Assembly (NCBI GenBank): GCA_037349105.1
Contig: JAYJMM010000080.1
Coordinates: forward strand, 682,001-746,000
DNA: 64,000 nt
Source of the DNA: Limnomonas spitsbergensis
Lineage: Eukaryota; Chlorophyta; Chlorophyceae; Chlamydomonadales
Direction of reading: 5' to 3'
Part shown: positions 25,201 through 37,200 of the stretch, piece after piece
Position numbering within the stretch: the stretch's first letter is position 1
How the letters are laid out: the number at the start of each line of letters is the position of its first letter
Translations under genes and position numbers: made by a program
Notes under the pieces: generated by a model
Database searches by the model: none
What the model saw: the letters and a program-made list of their open reading frames with translations, nothing else
Told to the model about the DNA's origin: nothing

Positions 25201-28200
25201 TGCACTACTTTCATTGGGGTGCTACCGGGAGACCTAGGCAATACCCCAAAACACATTTTTGATAAGGGCCGGGCATAAGGAACATGAAAGTAACCTGACG
25301 TCATTGATGTAAGGATGTTTTGGATCCGGTCCAGGGGCCCTGAGGCATGCGGGCACAAATAATAAGTTAATAATACGTCATTAGCCATAGCGCTGGGTAA
25401 GCTAGCATGAAGTGCAGGTGTATACAAAAACAGAGGCGCCACCCAAAAAAAAACGGTGCATTTTTCTCCTCACCCCGACTCCACCCCCCCTTACACCCTG
25501 GCTCTTGCCGTGCCCCGCCCTGTCCTCCGCACCTGGCATCCAAAATTTCCTTAAGCGGGTCTGTCTGCAGGCCATTTCGGTTGTCAAAGGTGCGCCAGCG
25601 GCGTTGCCAGGGGTCCAGCAGCTGACTGGGCAGCCAAGTCATGTTCTTAAGCAGCTCCACGGCCTGGCATAAGAGGGGGAGTTTGGAGGTCAGGGAGTGA
25701 TATTTGAATGTATGGTCCACCTGCGTTAATGGTGAGGAGTATCAGGAACAAAAGCATAGAATACTGGGCAGAAAAACATTGTAACTGGCGTGGAAAGCCA
25801 CACCTCCTCTGGGACCTGAACTCAAAGGAACGCACAGAGTTTCAAAGAAAGTGAAAGAGTACGGTATACAAAATAGATTCCCGGTTCGGCGGTCTCAGTC
25901 GCCACCTGGAAGTTGTTCATGATGCGCTGCTCCTCGTAATCACTCCTGATGAGTCCGCCGTGAAGACCAGAGCCGCGCCGACCTGCAGCAAAGGGAAGGG
26001 GGAGGGGAATACTGATATGCGGGGAAGAGGGCGCCGAGGTGGGAGATGAAAGGGAAATGATCAGCGGGGATGAGGACACTGACACAGCAGATGGGGGGGG
26101 GGTGGCGGCAGTTCCTGAAAACAGTGATCGCAAGACACAAACAGAAAACAATCATGGAGGGACCAGGGCTTGAGAGTTTTGGATTTGAGGCGCCGGGGGC
26201 CCAACATTGTGAGGAACAGATCTGTCCAGGATCTCCCGCACTGCAAAAAACATCATGAAACAGGGGGAGGGTGGAACGCAAAGACTGACGAAACGCCCGC
26301 CTTCTCTGAGGACCTACCTGGACCTGCCGCTGCTGCTGCTGCTACAGCTGCGGATGTTGCCGCTGCCGTGCCTGCGGGACGTGCCAAGGCGGACTGGCTG
26401 GACAGGGCCTCACGTCGCCGAGCTGCGGCCAATGCGGGGTGGGCGGCCGGGGCAAGCGGTTTAAACTCAAAATGCAGCAACAAAAAGGCGGTTCTAGGGC
26501 TGGCAGTAAACACAACACCTAAACCCTAACAGTGCACACAAGCCGTTTCAGGTCTTGACAACAGGGTTCAGACCTGCAGACTATGGGCAGCCATGATGTA
26601 GACAAGCATGATGGCAGGGTAGGGCTTAGAGCTTGAGCTTAACGAAAACCACGACATGGATGCACTACATAGTATGAAAGGGTAATGTGTGTGAGTAGGG
26701 CAAAAACAGTGCATCACGGGGGTGAAGGGGTTTCGGGTTTAGGGGATTAGGGTAAAGGGTACAGGGTGTAGGGTGTAGGAGATTAGGGATTAAGTGTTAA
26801 GGTTTTTGGGTCAAGGATTTCGGGTGTAGGGTGTAGGGAATTCGGGTTTAGGATGTTGAGCTCATGTTAATCATGATGCGCCCATCGTGGCACGTCATGT
26901 CGAGGGCGAACGACAAAAAACATGTTGTCGTGCATCGCGGTACGAGGGTTTAGCGTTTCAGGCAATCGCTTTGCGGACTCGCATCGTGACACCAAATGCA
27001 GCACATTGAAGTGAGCGGTCCCTATGCGCATGCCCTGCCCTGTCCCGCCCCCTCCTCCCCAACAACTCACTCGTGGCCAGATGCTTCTTGAGGTGCTGGG
27101 CATGCCGCCCGTACTGCGCCGCCAGGGCATCCTCCTTGGCATCCACCAGCCACGCACGCTGCGCCACACACACAAGGGCTTAAACTTGAGGGTCTTGGGT
27201 GAATTTGAACGGCCTAGGTTAATTCGAATGCGCTTGGGCCATGAAGCGCATCATGACATCTGATGCAAAATGTAGAACAGATCTCCCCCCCCCCCCAACC
27301 ACACAGAAAGCAATCCGTTATCAGGCTCAACTGTTCAAATTTAAATTCGAATTCACCTGGGCCATGAAGCGCATCATGACGTCCCGCTGCGACATGTGGC
27401 ACAGATCCCTCTCCTCCCAACCGGGAGTGTCGCAAGGACGATGCCACAGCGTCAAGGCAGAGTTGCCAGGACCCACAGCACGTGCCTGTTCAGGGTGAAA
27501 GGTTACCGGTAGGGTTTATACTCTTCAAGACTGTAACCTGATCAGGGTAATGAGTTAGGGCTTATGACCTTAACATCGGTTATTTGTTCAGGTCGACAGA
27601 TTAAGTTAAGGCTCGGCCCACCTGTCTTGGACTAGGGGCGAAGGTTCAAAAAATCTATTGCCTGTTCAGATCCAGGGTGAGGGTGCAATGCTAGTATTTG
27701 GGTACACGCGTTTGGCTCTGGACGTCTGCTATCCCAAGGGGAATGTGGGAGCAGGAGCTGGGGAGGCGGGTGTGGGTGCAGAAAGTGGGAGAACACACAG
27801 AACCCCAGCACACAAGCCCTCCAAACACTACCACCGCACAACAACACACAGACCCTCCCATCCACCCATCCCTCGCACAAACATGCCCCCCTCACACAAA
27901 CACCCCAACCCCTAACAGGCCTGAGGTATTCCTCCCGCTACGATCAACAAACCCTTTCATTTATTATACACCTCCATGCAGCTCCAGCCAACCCTGAACC
28001 CATCTTTGGGCAGCCTGATTTGACACCCTGGCCGTCAACTGTACGCCCAAAGCGCCTAATTGAGCAGCCCACGCACCTTGGCCGCCAGGTCGTCGGGCAG
28101 CAGGCGCAGCAGACTGTCCGTTGCAGCCTGTGAGGGAGAGGCAGCAGGGTTGAGGGTTAAGGGTTAAGCTTGGGGTTTATCTTAAGGTTTAGCTTAGGGT

Positions 28201-31200
28201 TTAGCGTAGAGCTTAGCTTAGGGTTTAGAGCTTAAAGCAGACTGCCTGCTGCAGCCTGTGGGGTAGGGGTGGCGGGGTTAAGGGGGTTGATGCTCAAACA
28301 GACTGTCGGTCGTGGTCTATGAGGCGGGGAAGCAGTGAGGGTGAGGCAGTCTCGACAATGCTGTCGATCAGGGTTCAAAGGTTCAGGGCTGACTGAAAGC
28401 CCTTCAGTTTTGGTTCCCCTGTCTGCTCCTGAGGTGCGCCTCCATCCAACCCCACCTGAAAACACGTAAGTCCTCCCGATCATACTTGCCCATTAGAGAT
28501 GCGCTCTGCCTTCCCCCATAATTAGCGCCATATAGGGGTGCGAGGGGGGCAATAAATACTACCAGTGCTCAACTACATCTTCAATGCTAATTTTCAGACG
28601 GAGACTCATGAGATTCTGACTATGTCAAGCCCCAGAGAGCAGCAAGTTCGGGAATCCTTCCGGTCAGACTGGCACACCATGTTACCGCTTTAACAGCGCC
28701 AAGGCGTGCCCACCTGCATGGCAGCCCGGTTAGCAGCCTGCATGGCCCGTTCCAGGGCCGAGGGGTGCAGGTGCAGTGGGGCGGCACGCACGCGACGCAG
28801 CCTCTCCCCGTTAAGGCTGACAGGCACAGGCGGCGTCTCGGCTAAGGCGTCACGAAAAAACAGTGCAGAAGAGCAGGAGGAGTGAGGAGTGAGGGGTGAG
28901 GGTTGAGGAGTGAATCGATGTCTTGGGTATGCCAGCGGGGGGAAAGCAGTACAGAAGGGGCAACAAAAACTGAACCCTGAACTAAGCAGGGCATGAGGGG
29001 CAGAGGCGGAGGCGGGGGATTCGGGGGCATTCCTAGCTCCATGTTGAGATGTAGGGAGGGGATCAGGGTTCAAGCCTGGAGAGGGTCACAGAGTTGCACA
29101 CAAAAACAATGCTGACATTTCAGGGTCACCAGAGTTATCAGGGTTTAAGCATTCCAAACTGTCGGCTGCTGCCGTCAATGTGAGGAGACAATGGTCCCAG
29201 GATGCTGAGATCCAGGGTTCAGATTGTCCTATCATAAGCATCACAACATGTCAGGATAACCAGGATTACCAGGCTTGAAGCTCAACAGCCGTCACCGATG
29301 CGAAGGCCCTTGGGTATAAGCACCAAGGTATAAGGCCGTCAGGTATAAGGCACTAGGGAGTGGGGAATGGTGTGGGTTACGATTCCTAAGATTCATAACA
29401 TTCAGTTACGCAACAAATACCAGGGTACAGGAATGTATGGGTTTAAGCCTGACGCGTCACACACCGTCCGCCGCCGCCGATGAGAAGAGTGACCCCAGGG
29501 CCTGCCGGGGAGTCATCTGCTCCAGGTCGGTCGCGTCGGCCTCGCCCATGTCCACATCCATGCGCCCTGCGCACACACAATCGCACAATAATCGAAGAGT
29601 CATCCGAAGCGAGGGTTGGCGTTTCCAAAAAGGCCTCATCCATATCCATATCCCTACGGCGCACTGCACACACACACACTCCTAAGGGTTTATCCAAAGG
29701 ATGGGACGGTATGCCACAAAAGCCTTGAACGCAGCCTTGCTGGAGTTCAGTTGAACTGGCAGGGTTTGGTGAATGTGTCTGTCTCTCCTCAGTTCTGGGA
29801 TTTACCCGGCCTGGGAACAACAGCTCTCGCCCCCCCCTCCATTTTGAATAAGGCATAGCCGGATTCAGATGGTCCATTTATCTGTTCTTTGCCCGAGCAG
29901 GCCTGACCAGGCTATGTTTTCTGAGATCCAGGCTATGTTTCCTGAGATCCAGGCTATGTTTCCTGAGATCCAGGCTATGTTTTCTGAGATGCAGGCTATG
30001 TTTTCTGAGATCCAGGCTATGTTTTCTGAGATCCAGGCTATGTTTCCTGAGATCCAGGCTATGTTTTCTGAGATCCAGGCTATGTTTCCTGAGATCCAGG
30101 CTATGTTTCCTGAGATCCAGGCCATGTTTCCTGAGATCCAGGCTATGTTTTCTGAGATCCAGGCTATGTTTCCTGAGATCCAGGCTATGTTTTCTGAGAT
30201 CCAGGCTATGTTTCCTGAGATCCAGGCTATGTTTCCTGAGATCCAGGCTATGTTTCCTGAGATCCAGGCTATGTTTCCTGAGATCCAGGCTATGTTTCCT
30301 GAGATCCAGGCTATGTTTTCTGAGATCCAGGCTATGTTTTCTGAGATCCAGGCTATGTTTTCTGAGATCCAGGCCATGTTTCCTGAGATCCAGGCTATGT
30401 TTCCTGAGATCCAGGCTATGTTTCCTGAGATCCAGGCCATGTTTCCTGAGATCCAGGCTATGTTTCCTGAGATCCAGGCTATGTTTCCTGAGATCCAGAC
30501 TATGTTTCTTGAGATCCAGGCCATGTTTCCTGAGATCCAGGCTATGTTTCCTGAGATCCAGGCTATGTTTCCTGAGATCCAGGCTATGTTTTCTGAGATC
30601 CAGGCTATGTTTCCTGAGATCCAGGCCATGTTTCCTGAGATCCAGGCTATGTTTCCTGAGATCCAGGCTATGTTTCCTGAGATCCAGGCCATGTTTCCTG
30701 AGATCCAGGCTATGTTTCCTGAGATCCAGGCCATGTTTCCTGAGATCCAGGCTATGTTTTCTGAGATCCAGGCTATGTTTTCTGAGATCCAGGCTATGTT
30801 TCCTGAGATCCAGGCCATGTTTCCTGAGATCCAGGCTATGTTTCCTGAGATCCAGGCTATGTTTCCTGAGATCCAGGCCATGTTTCCTGAGATCCAGGCT
30901 ATGTTTCCTGAGATCCAGGCTATGTTTCCTGAGATCCAGACTATGTTTCTTGAGATCCAGGCCATGTTTCCTGAGATCCAGGCTATGTTTCCTGAGATCC
31001 AGGCTATGTTTCCTGAGATCCAGGCTATGTTTTCTGAGATCCAGGCTATGTTTCCTGAGATCCAGGCCATGTTTCCTGAGATCCAGGCTATGTTTCCTGA
31101 GATCCAGGCTATGTTTCCTGAGATCCAGGCTATGTTTTCTGAAATCCAGGCTATGTTTCCTGAGATCCAGGCTATGTTTCCTGAGATCCAGGCTATGTTT

Positions 31201-34200
31201 CCTGAGATCCAGGCTATGTTTTCTGAGATCCAGGCTATGTTTCCTGAGATCCAGGCTATGTTTTCTGAGATCCAGGCTATGTTTCCTGAGATCCAGGCTA
31301 TGTTTCCTGAGATCCAGGCTATGTTTCCTGAGATCCAGGCTATGTTTCCTGAGATCCAGGCTATGTTTTCTGAGATCCAGGCTATGTTTCTTGAGATCCA
31401 GGCCATGTTTCCTGAGATCCAGGCTATGTTTCCTGAGATCCAGGCTATGTTTCCTGAGATCCAGGCTATGTTTCCTGAGATCCAGGCTATGTTTCCTGAG
31501 ATCCAGGCTATGTTTCCTGAGATCCAGGCTATGTTTTCTGAGATCCAGGCTATGTTTCCTGAGATCCAGGCTATGTTTCCTGAGATCCAGGCTATGTTTT
31601 CTGAGATCCAGGCTATGTTTCCTGAGATCCAGGCTATGTTTCCTGAGATCCAGGCTATGTTTACTGAGATCCCGGCTATGTTTCCTGAGATCCAGGCTAT
31701 GTTTTCTGAGATCCAGGCTATGTTTCTTGAGATCCAGGCCATGTTTCCTGAAATCCAGGCTATGTTTCCTGAGATCCAGGCTATGTTTCCTGAGATCCAG
31801 GCTATGTTTTCTGAGATCCAGGCTATGTTTCCTGAGATCCAGGCTATGTTTCCTGAGATCCAGGCCATGTTTCCTGAGATCCAGGCTATGTTTCCTGAGA
31901 TCCAGGCTATGTTTTCTGAGATCCAGGCTATGTTTCCTGAGATCCAGGCTATGTTTTCTGAGATCCAGGCTATGTTTCCTGAGATCCAGGCCATGTTTCC
32001 TGAGATCCAGGCTATGTTTCCTGAGATCCAGGCTATGTTTCCTGAGATCCAGGCCATGTTTCCTGAGATCCAGGCTATGTTTCCTGAGATCCAGGCTATG
32101 TTTCCTGAGATCCAGGCCATGTTTCCTGAGATCCAGGCTATGTTTCCTGAGATCCAGGCTATGTTTTCTGAGATCTAGGCTATGTTTCCTGAGATCCAGG
32201 CTATGTTTTCTGAGATCCAGGCTATGTTTCCTGAGATCCAGGCCATGTTTCCTGAGATCCAGGCTATGTTTTCTGAGATCCAGGCTATGTTTCCTGAGAT
32301 CCAGGCCATGTTTCCTGAGATCCAGGCTATGTTTCCTGAGATCCAGGCTATGTTTACTGAGATCCAGGCTATGTTTCCTGAGATCCAGGCTATGTTTCCT
32401 GAGATCCAGGCTATGTTTACTGAGATCCAGGCTATGTTTCCTGAGATCCAGGCTATGTTTCCTGAGATCCAAGCTATGTTTCCTGAGATCCAGGCCATGT
32501 TTCCTGAGATCCAGGCTATGTTTTCTGAGATCCAGGCTATGTTTCCTGAGATCCAGGCTATGTTTCCTGAGATCCAGGCTATGTTTCCTGAGATCCAGGC
32601 TATGTTTTCTGAGATCCAGGCTATGTTTCCTGAGATCCAGGCTATGTTTTCTGAGATCCAGGCTATGTTTCCTGAGATCCAGGCTATGTTTTCTGAGATC
32701 CAGGCTATGTTTCCTGAGATCCAGGCTATGTTTCCTGAGATCCAGGCTATGTTTCCTGAGATCCAGGCTATGTTTCTGAGATCCAGGCTATGTTTCCTGA
32801 GATCCAGGCTATGTTTCCTGAGATCCAGGCTATGTTTTCTGAGATCCAGGCCTATGTTTCCTGAGATCCAGGCCATGTTTCCTGAGATCCAGGCTATGTT
32901 TCCTGAGATCCAGGCTATGTTTCCTGAGATCCAGGCCATGTTTCCTGAGATCCAGGCTATGTTTTCTGAGATCCAGGCTATGTTTCCTGAGATCCAGGCT
33001 ATGTTTCCTGAGATCCAGGCTATGTTTCCTGAGATCCAGGCCATGTTTCCTGAGATCCAGGCCATGTTTCCTGAGATCCAGGCTATGTTTCCTGAGATCC
33101 AGGCTATGTTTCCTGAGATCCAGGCCATGTTTCCTGAGATCCAGGCTATGTTTTCTGAGATCCAGGCTATGTTTCCTGAGATCCAGGCTATGTTTCCTGA
33201 GATCCAGGCTATGTTTTCTGAGATCCAGGCTATGTTTCCTGAGATCCAGGCCATGTTTCCTGAGATCCAGGCTATGTTTCCTGAGATCCAGGCTATGTTT
33301 CCTGAGATCCAGGCTATGTTTCCTGAGATCCAGGCTATGTTTCCTGAGATCCAGGCTATGTTTTCTGAGATCCAGGCTATGTTTCCTGAGATCCAGGCTA
33401 TGTTTCCTGAGATCCAGGCTATGTTTCCTGAGATCCAGGCCATGTTTCCTGAGATCCAGGCTATGTTTCCTGAGATCCAGGCTATGTTTCCTGAGATCCA
33501 GGCTATGTTTTCTGAGATCCAGGCTATGTTTCCTGAGATCCAGGCTATGTTTTCTGAGATCCAGGCTATGTTTCCTGAGATCCAGGCTATGTTTCCTGAG
33601 ATCCAGGCTATGTTTCCTGAGATCCAGGCTATGTTTCCTGAGATCCAGGCTATGTTTCCTGAGATCCAGGCTATGTTTCCTGAGATCCAGGCTATGTTTC
33701 CTGAGATCCAGGCTATGTTTTCTGAGATCCAGGCTATGTTTCCTGAGATCCAGGCTATGTTTTCCTGAGATCCAGGCTATGTTTCCTGAGATCCAGGCTA
33801 TGTTTCCTGAGATCCAGGCTATGTTTCCTGAGATCCAGGCTATGTTTCCTGAGATCCAGGCTATGTTTTCTGAGATCCAGGCTATGTTTCCTGAGATCCA
33901 GGCCATGTTTCCTGAGATCCAGGCTATGTTTCCTGAGATCCAGGCTATGTTTCCTGAGATCCAGGCCATGTTTCCTGAGATCCAGGCTATGTTTCCTGAG
34001 ATCCAGGCTATGTTTCCTGAGATCCAGGCTATGTTTCCTGAGATCCAGGCTATGTTTCCTGAGATCCAGGCTATGTTTCCTGAGATCCAGGCTATGTTTC
34101 CTGAGATCCAGGCTATGTTTCTGAGATCCAGGCTATGTTTCCTGAGATCCAGGCCATGTTTCCTGAGATCCAGGCTATGTTTCCTGAGATCCAGGCTATG

Positions 34201-37200
34201 TTTCCTGAGATCCAGGCTATGTTTCCTGAGATCCAGGCTATGTTTCCTGAGATCCAGGCTATGTTTCCTGAGATCCAGGCTATGTTTCCTGAGATCCAGG
34301 CTATGTTTCTGAGATCCAGGCTATGTTTCCTGAGATCCAGGCTATGTTTCCTGAGATCCAGGCTATGTTTCCTGAGATCCAGGCTATGTTTCCTGAGATC
34401 CAGGCTATGTTTCCTGAGATCCAGGCTATGTTTCCTGAGATCCAGGCTATGTTTCCTGAGATCCAGGCTATGTTTCCTGAGATCCAGGCTATGTTTCCTG
34501 AGATCCAGGCTATGTTTCCTGAGATCCAGGCTATGTTTCCTGAGATCCAGGCTATGTTTCCTGAGATCCAGGCTATGTTTCCTGAGATCCAGGCTATGTT
34601 TCCTGAGATCCAGGCTATGTTTTCCTGAGATCCAGGCTATGTTTCCTGAGATCCAGGCTATGTTTCCTGAGATCCAGGCTATGTTTCCTGAGATCCAGGC
34701 TATGTTTCCTGAGATCCAGGCTATGTTTCCTGAGATCCAGGCTATGTTTTCTGAGATCCAGGCTATGTTTCCTGAGATCCAGGCTATGTTTCCTGAGATC
34801 CAGGCTATGTTTCCTGAGATCCAGGCTATGTTTCCTGAGATCCAGGCTATGTTTCCTGAGATCCAGGCTATGTTTCCTGAGATCCAGGCTATGTTTCCTG
34901 AGATCCAGGCTATGTTTCCTGAGATCCAGGCTATGTTTCCTGAGATCCAGGCTATGTTTCCTGAGATCCAGGCTATGTTTCCTGAGATCCAGGCTATGTT
35001 TCCTGAGATCCAGGCTATGTTTCCTGAGATCCAGGCTATGTTTCCTGAGATCCAGGCTATGTTTCCTGAGATCCAGGCTATGTTTCCTGAGATCCAGGCT
35101 ATGTTTCCTGAGATCCAGGCTATGTTTCCTGAGATCCAGGCTATGTTTCCTGAGATCCAGGCTATGTTTCCTGAGATCCAGGCTATGTTTCCTGAGATCC
35201 AGGCTATGTTTCCTGAGATCCAGGCTATGTTTCCTGAGATCCAGGCTATGTTTCCTGAGATCCAGGCTATGTTTCCTGAGATCCAGGCTATGTTTCCTGA
35301 GATCCAGGCTATGTTTCCTGAGATCCAGGCTATGTTTTCTGAGATCCAGGCTATGTTTCCTGAGATCCAGGCTATGTTTCCTGAGATCCAGGCTATGTTT
35401 CCTGAGATCCAGGCTATGTTTCCTGAGATCCAGGCTATGTTTCCTGAGATCCAGGCTATGTTTCCTGAGATCCAGGCTATGTTTCCTGAGATCCAGGCTA
35501 TGTTTCCTGAGATCCAGGCTATGTTTTCTGAGATCCAGGCTATGTTTCCTGAGATCCAGGCTATGTTTTCCTGAGATCCAGGCTATGTTTCCTGAGATCC
35601 AGGCTATGTTTCCTGAGATCCAGGCTATGTTTCCTGAGATCCAGGCTATGTTTCCTGAGATCCAGGCCTATGTTTCCTGAGATCCAGGCTATGTTTTCCT
35701 GAGATCCAGGCTATGTTTCCTGAGATCCAGGCTATGTTTCCTGAGATCCAGGCTATGTTTCCTGAGATCCAGGCTATGTTTTCCTGAGATCCAGGCTATG
35801 TTTTCTGAGATCCAGGCTATGTTTTCCTGAGATCCAGGCTATGTTTCCTGAGATCCAGGCTATGTTTCCTGAGATCCAGGCTATGTTTCCTGAGATCCAG
35901 GCTATGTTTCCTGAGATCCAGGCTATGTTTCCTGAGATCCAGGCTATGTTTCTGAGATCCAGGCTATGTTTCCTGAGATCCAGGCTATGTTTCCTGAGAT
36001 CCAGGCTATGTTTCCTGAGATCCAGGCTATGTTTCTGAGATCCAGGCTATGTTTCCTGAGATCCAGGCTATGTTTTCCTGAGATCCAGGCTATGTTTCCT
36101 GAGATCCAGGCTATGTTTCCTGAGATCCAGGCTATGTTTCCTGAGATCCAGGCTATGTTTCCTGAGATCCAGGCTATGTTTCCTGAGATCCAGGCTATGT
36201 TTCCTGAGATCCAGGCTATGTTTCCTGAGATCCAGGCTATGTTTCCTGAGATCCAGGCTATGTTTCCTGAGATCCAGGCTATGTTTCCTGAGATCCAGGC
36301 TATGTTTCCTGAGATCCAGGCTATGTTTCCTGAGATCCAGGCTATGTTTTCCTGAGATCCAGGCTATGTTTCCTGAGATCCAGGCTATGTTTCCTGAGAT
36401 CCAGGCTATGTTTCCTGAGATCCAGGCTATGTTTCCTGAGATCCAGGCTATGTTTCCTGAGATCCAGGCTATGTTTCCTGAGATCCAGGCTATGTTTCCT
36501 GAGATCCAGGCTATGTTTCCTGAGATCCAGGCTATGTTTCCTGAGATCCAGGCTATGTTTCCTGAGATCCAGGCTATGTTTCCTGAGATCCAGGCTATGT
36601 TTTCCTGAGATCCAGGCTATGTTTCCTGAGATCCAGGCTATGTTTCCTGAGATCCAGGCTATGTTTCCTGAGATCCAGGCTATGTTTCTGAGATCCAGGC
36701 TATGTTTCCTGAGATCCAGGCTATGTTTCCTGAGATCCAGGCTATGTTTCCTGAGATCCAGGCTATGTTTCCTGAGATCCAGGCTATGTTTCCTGAGATC
36801 CAGGCTATGTTTCCTGAGATCCAGGCTATGTTTCCTGAGATCCAGGCTATGTTTCCTGAGATCCAGGCTATGTTTTCCTGAGATCCAGGCCTATGTTTCC
36901 TGAGATCCAGGCTATGTTTCCTGAGATCCAGGCTATGTTTCCTGAGATCCAGGCTATGTTTCCTGAGATCCAGGCTATGTTTCTGAGATCCAGGCTATGT
37001 TTCCTGAGATCCAGGCTATGTTTCCTGAGATCCAGGCTATGTTTCTGAGATCCAGGCCATGTTTCCTGAGATCCAGGCCATGTTTCCTGAGATCCAGGCT
37101 ATGTTTTCCTGAGATCCAGGCTATGTTTCCTGAGATCCAGGCTATGTTTCCTGAGATCCAGGCTATGTTTCCTGAGATCCAGGCCTATGTTTCCTGAGAT

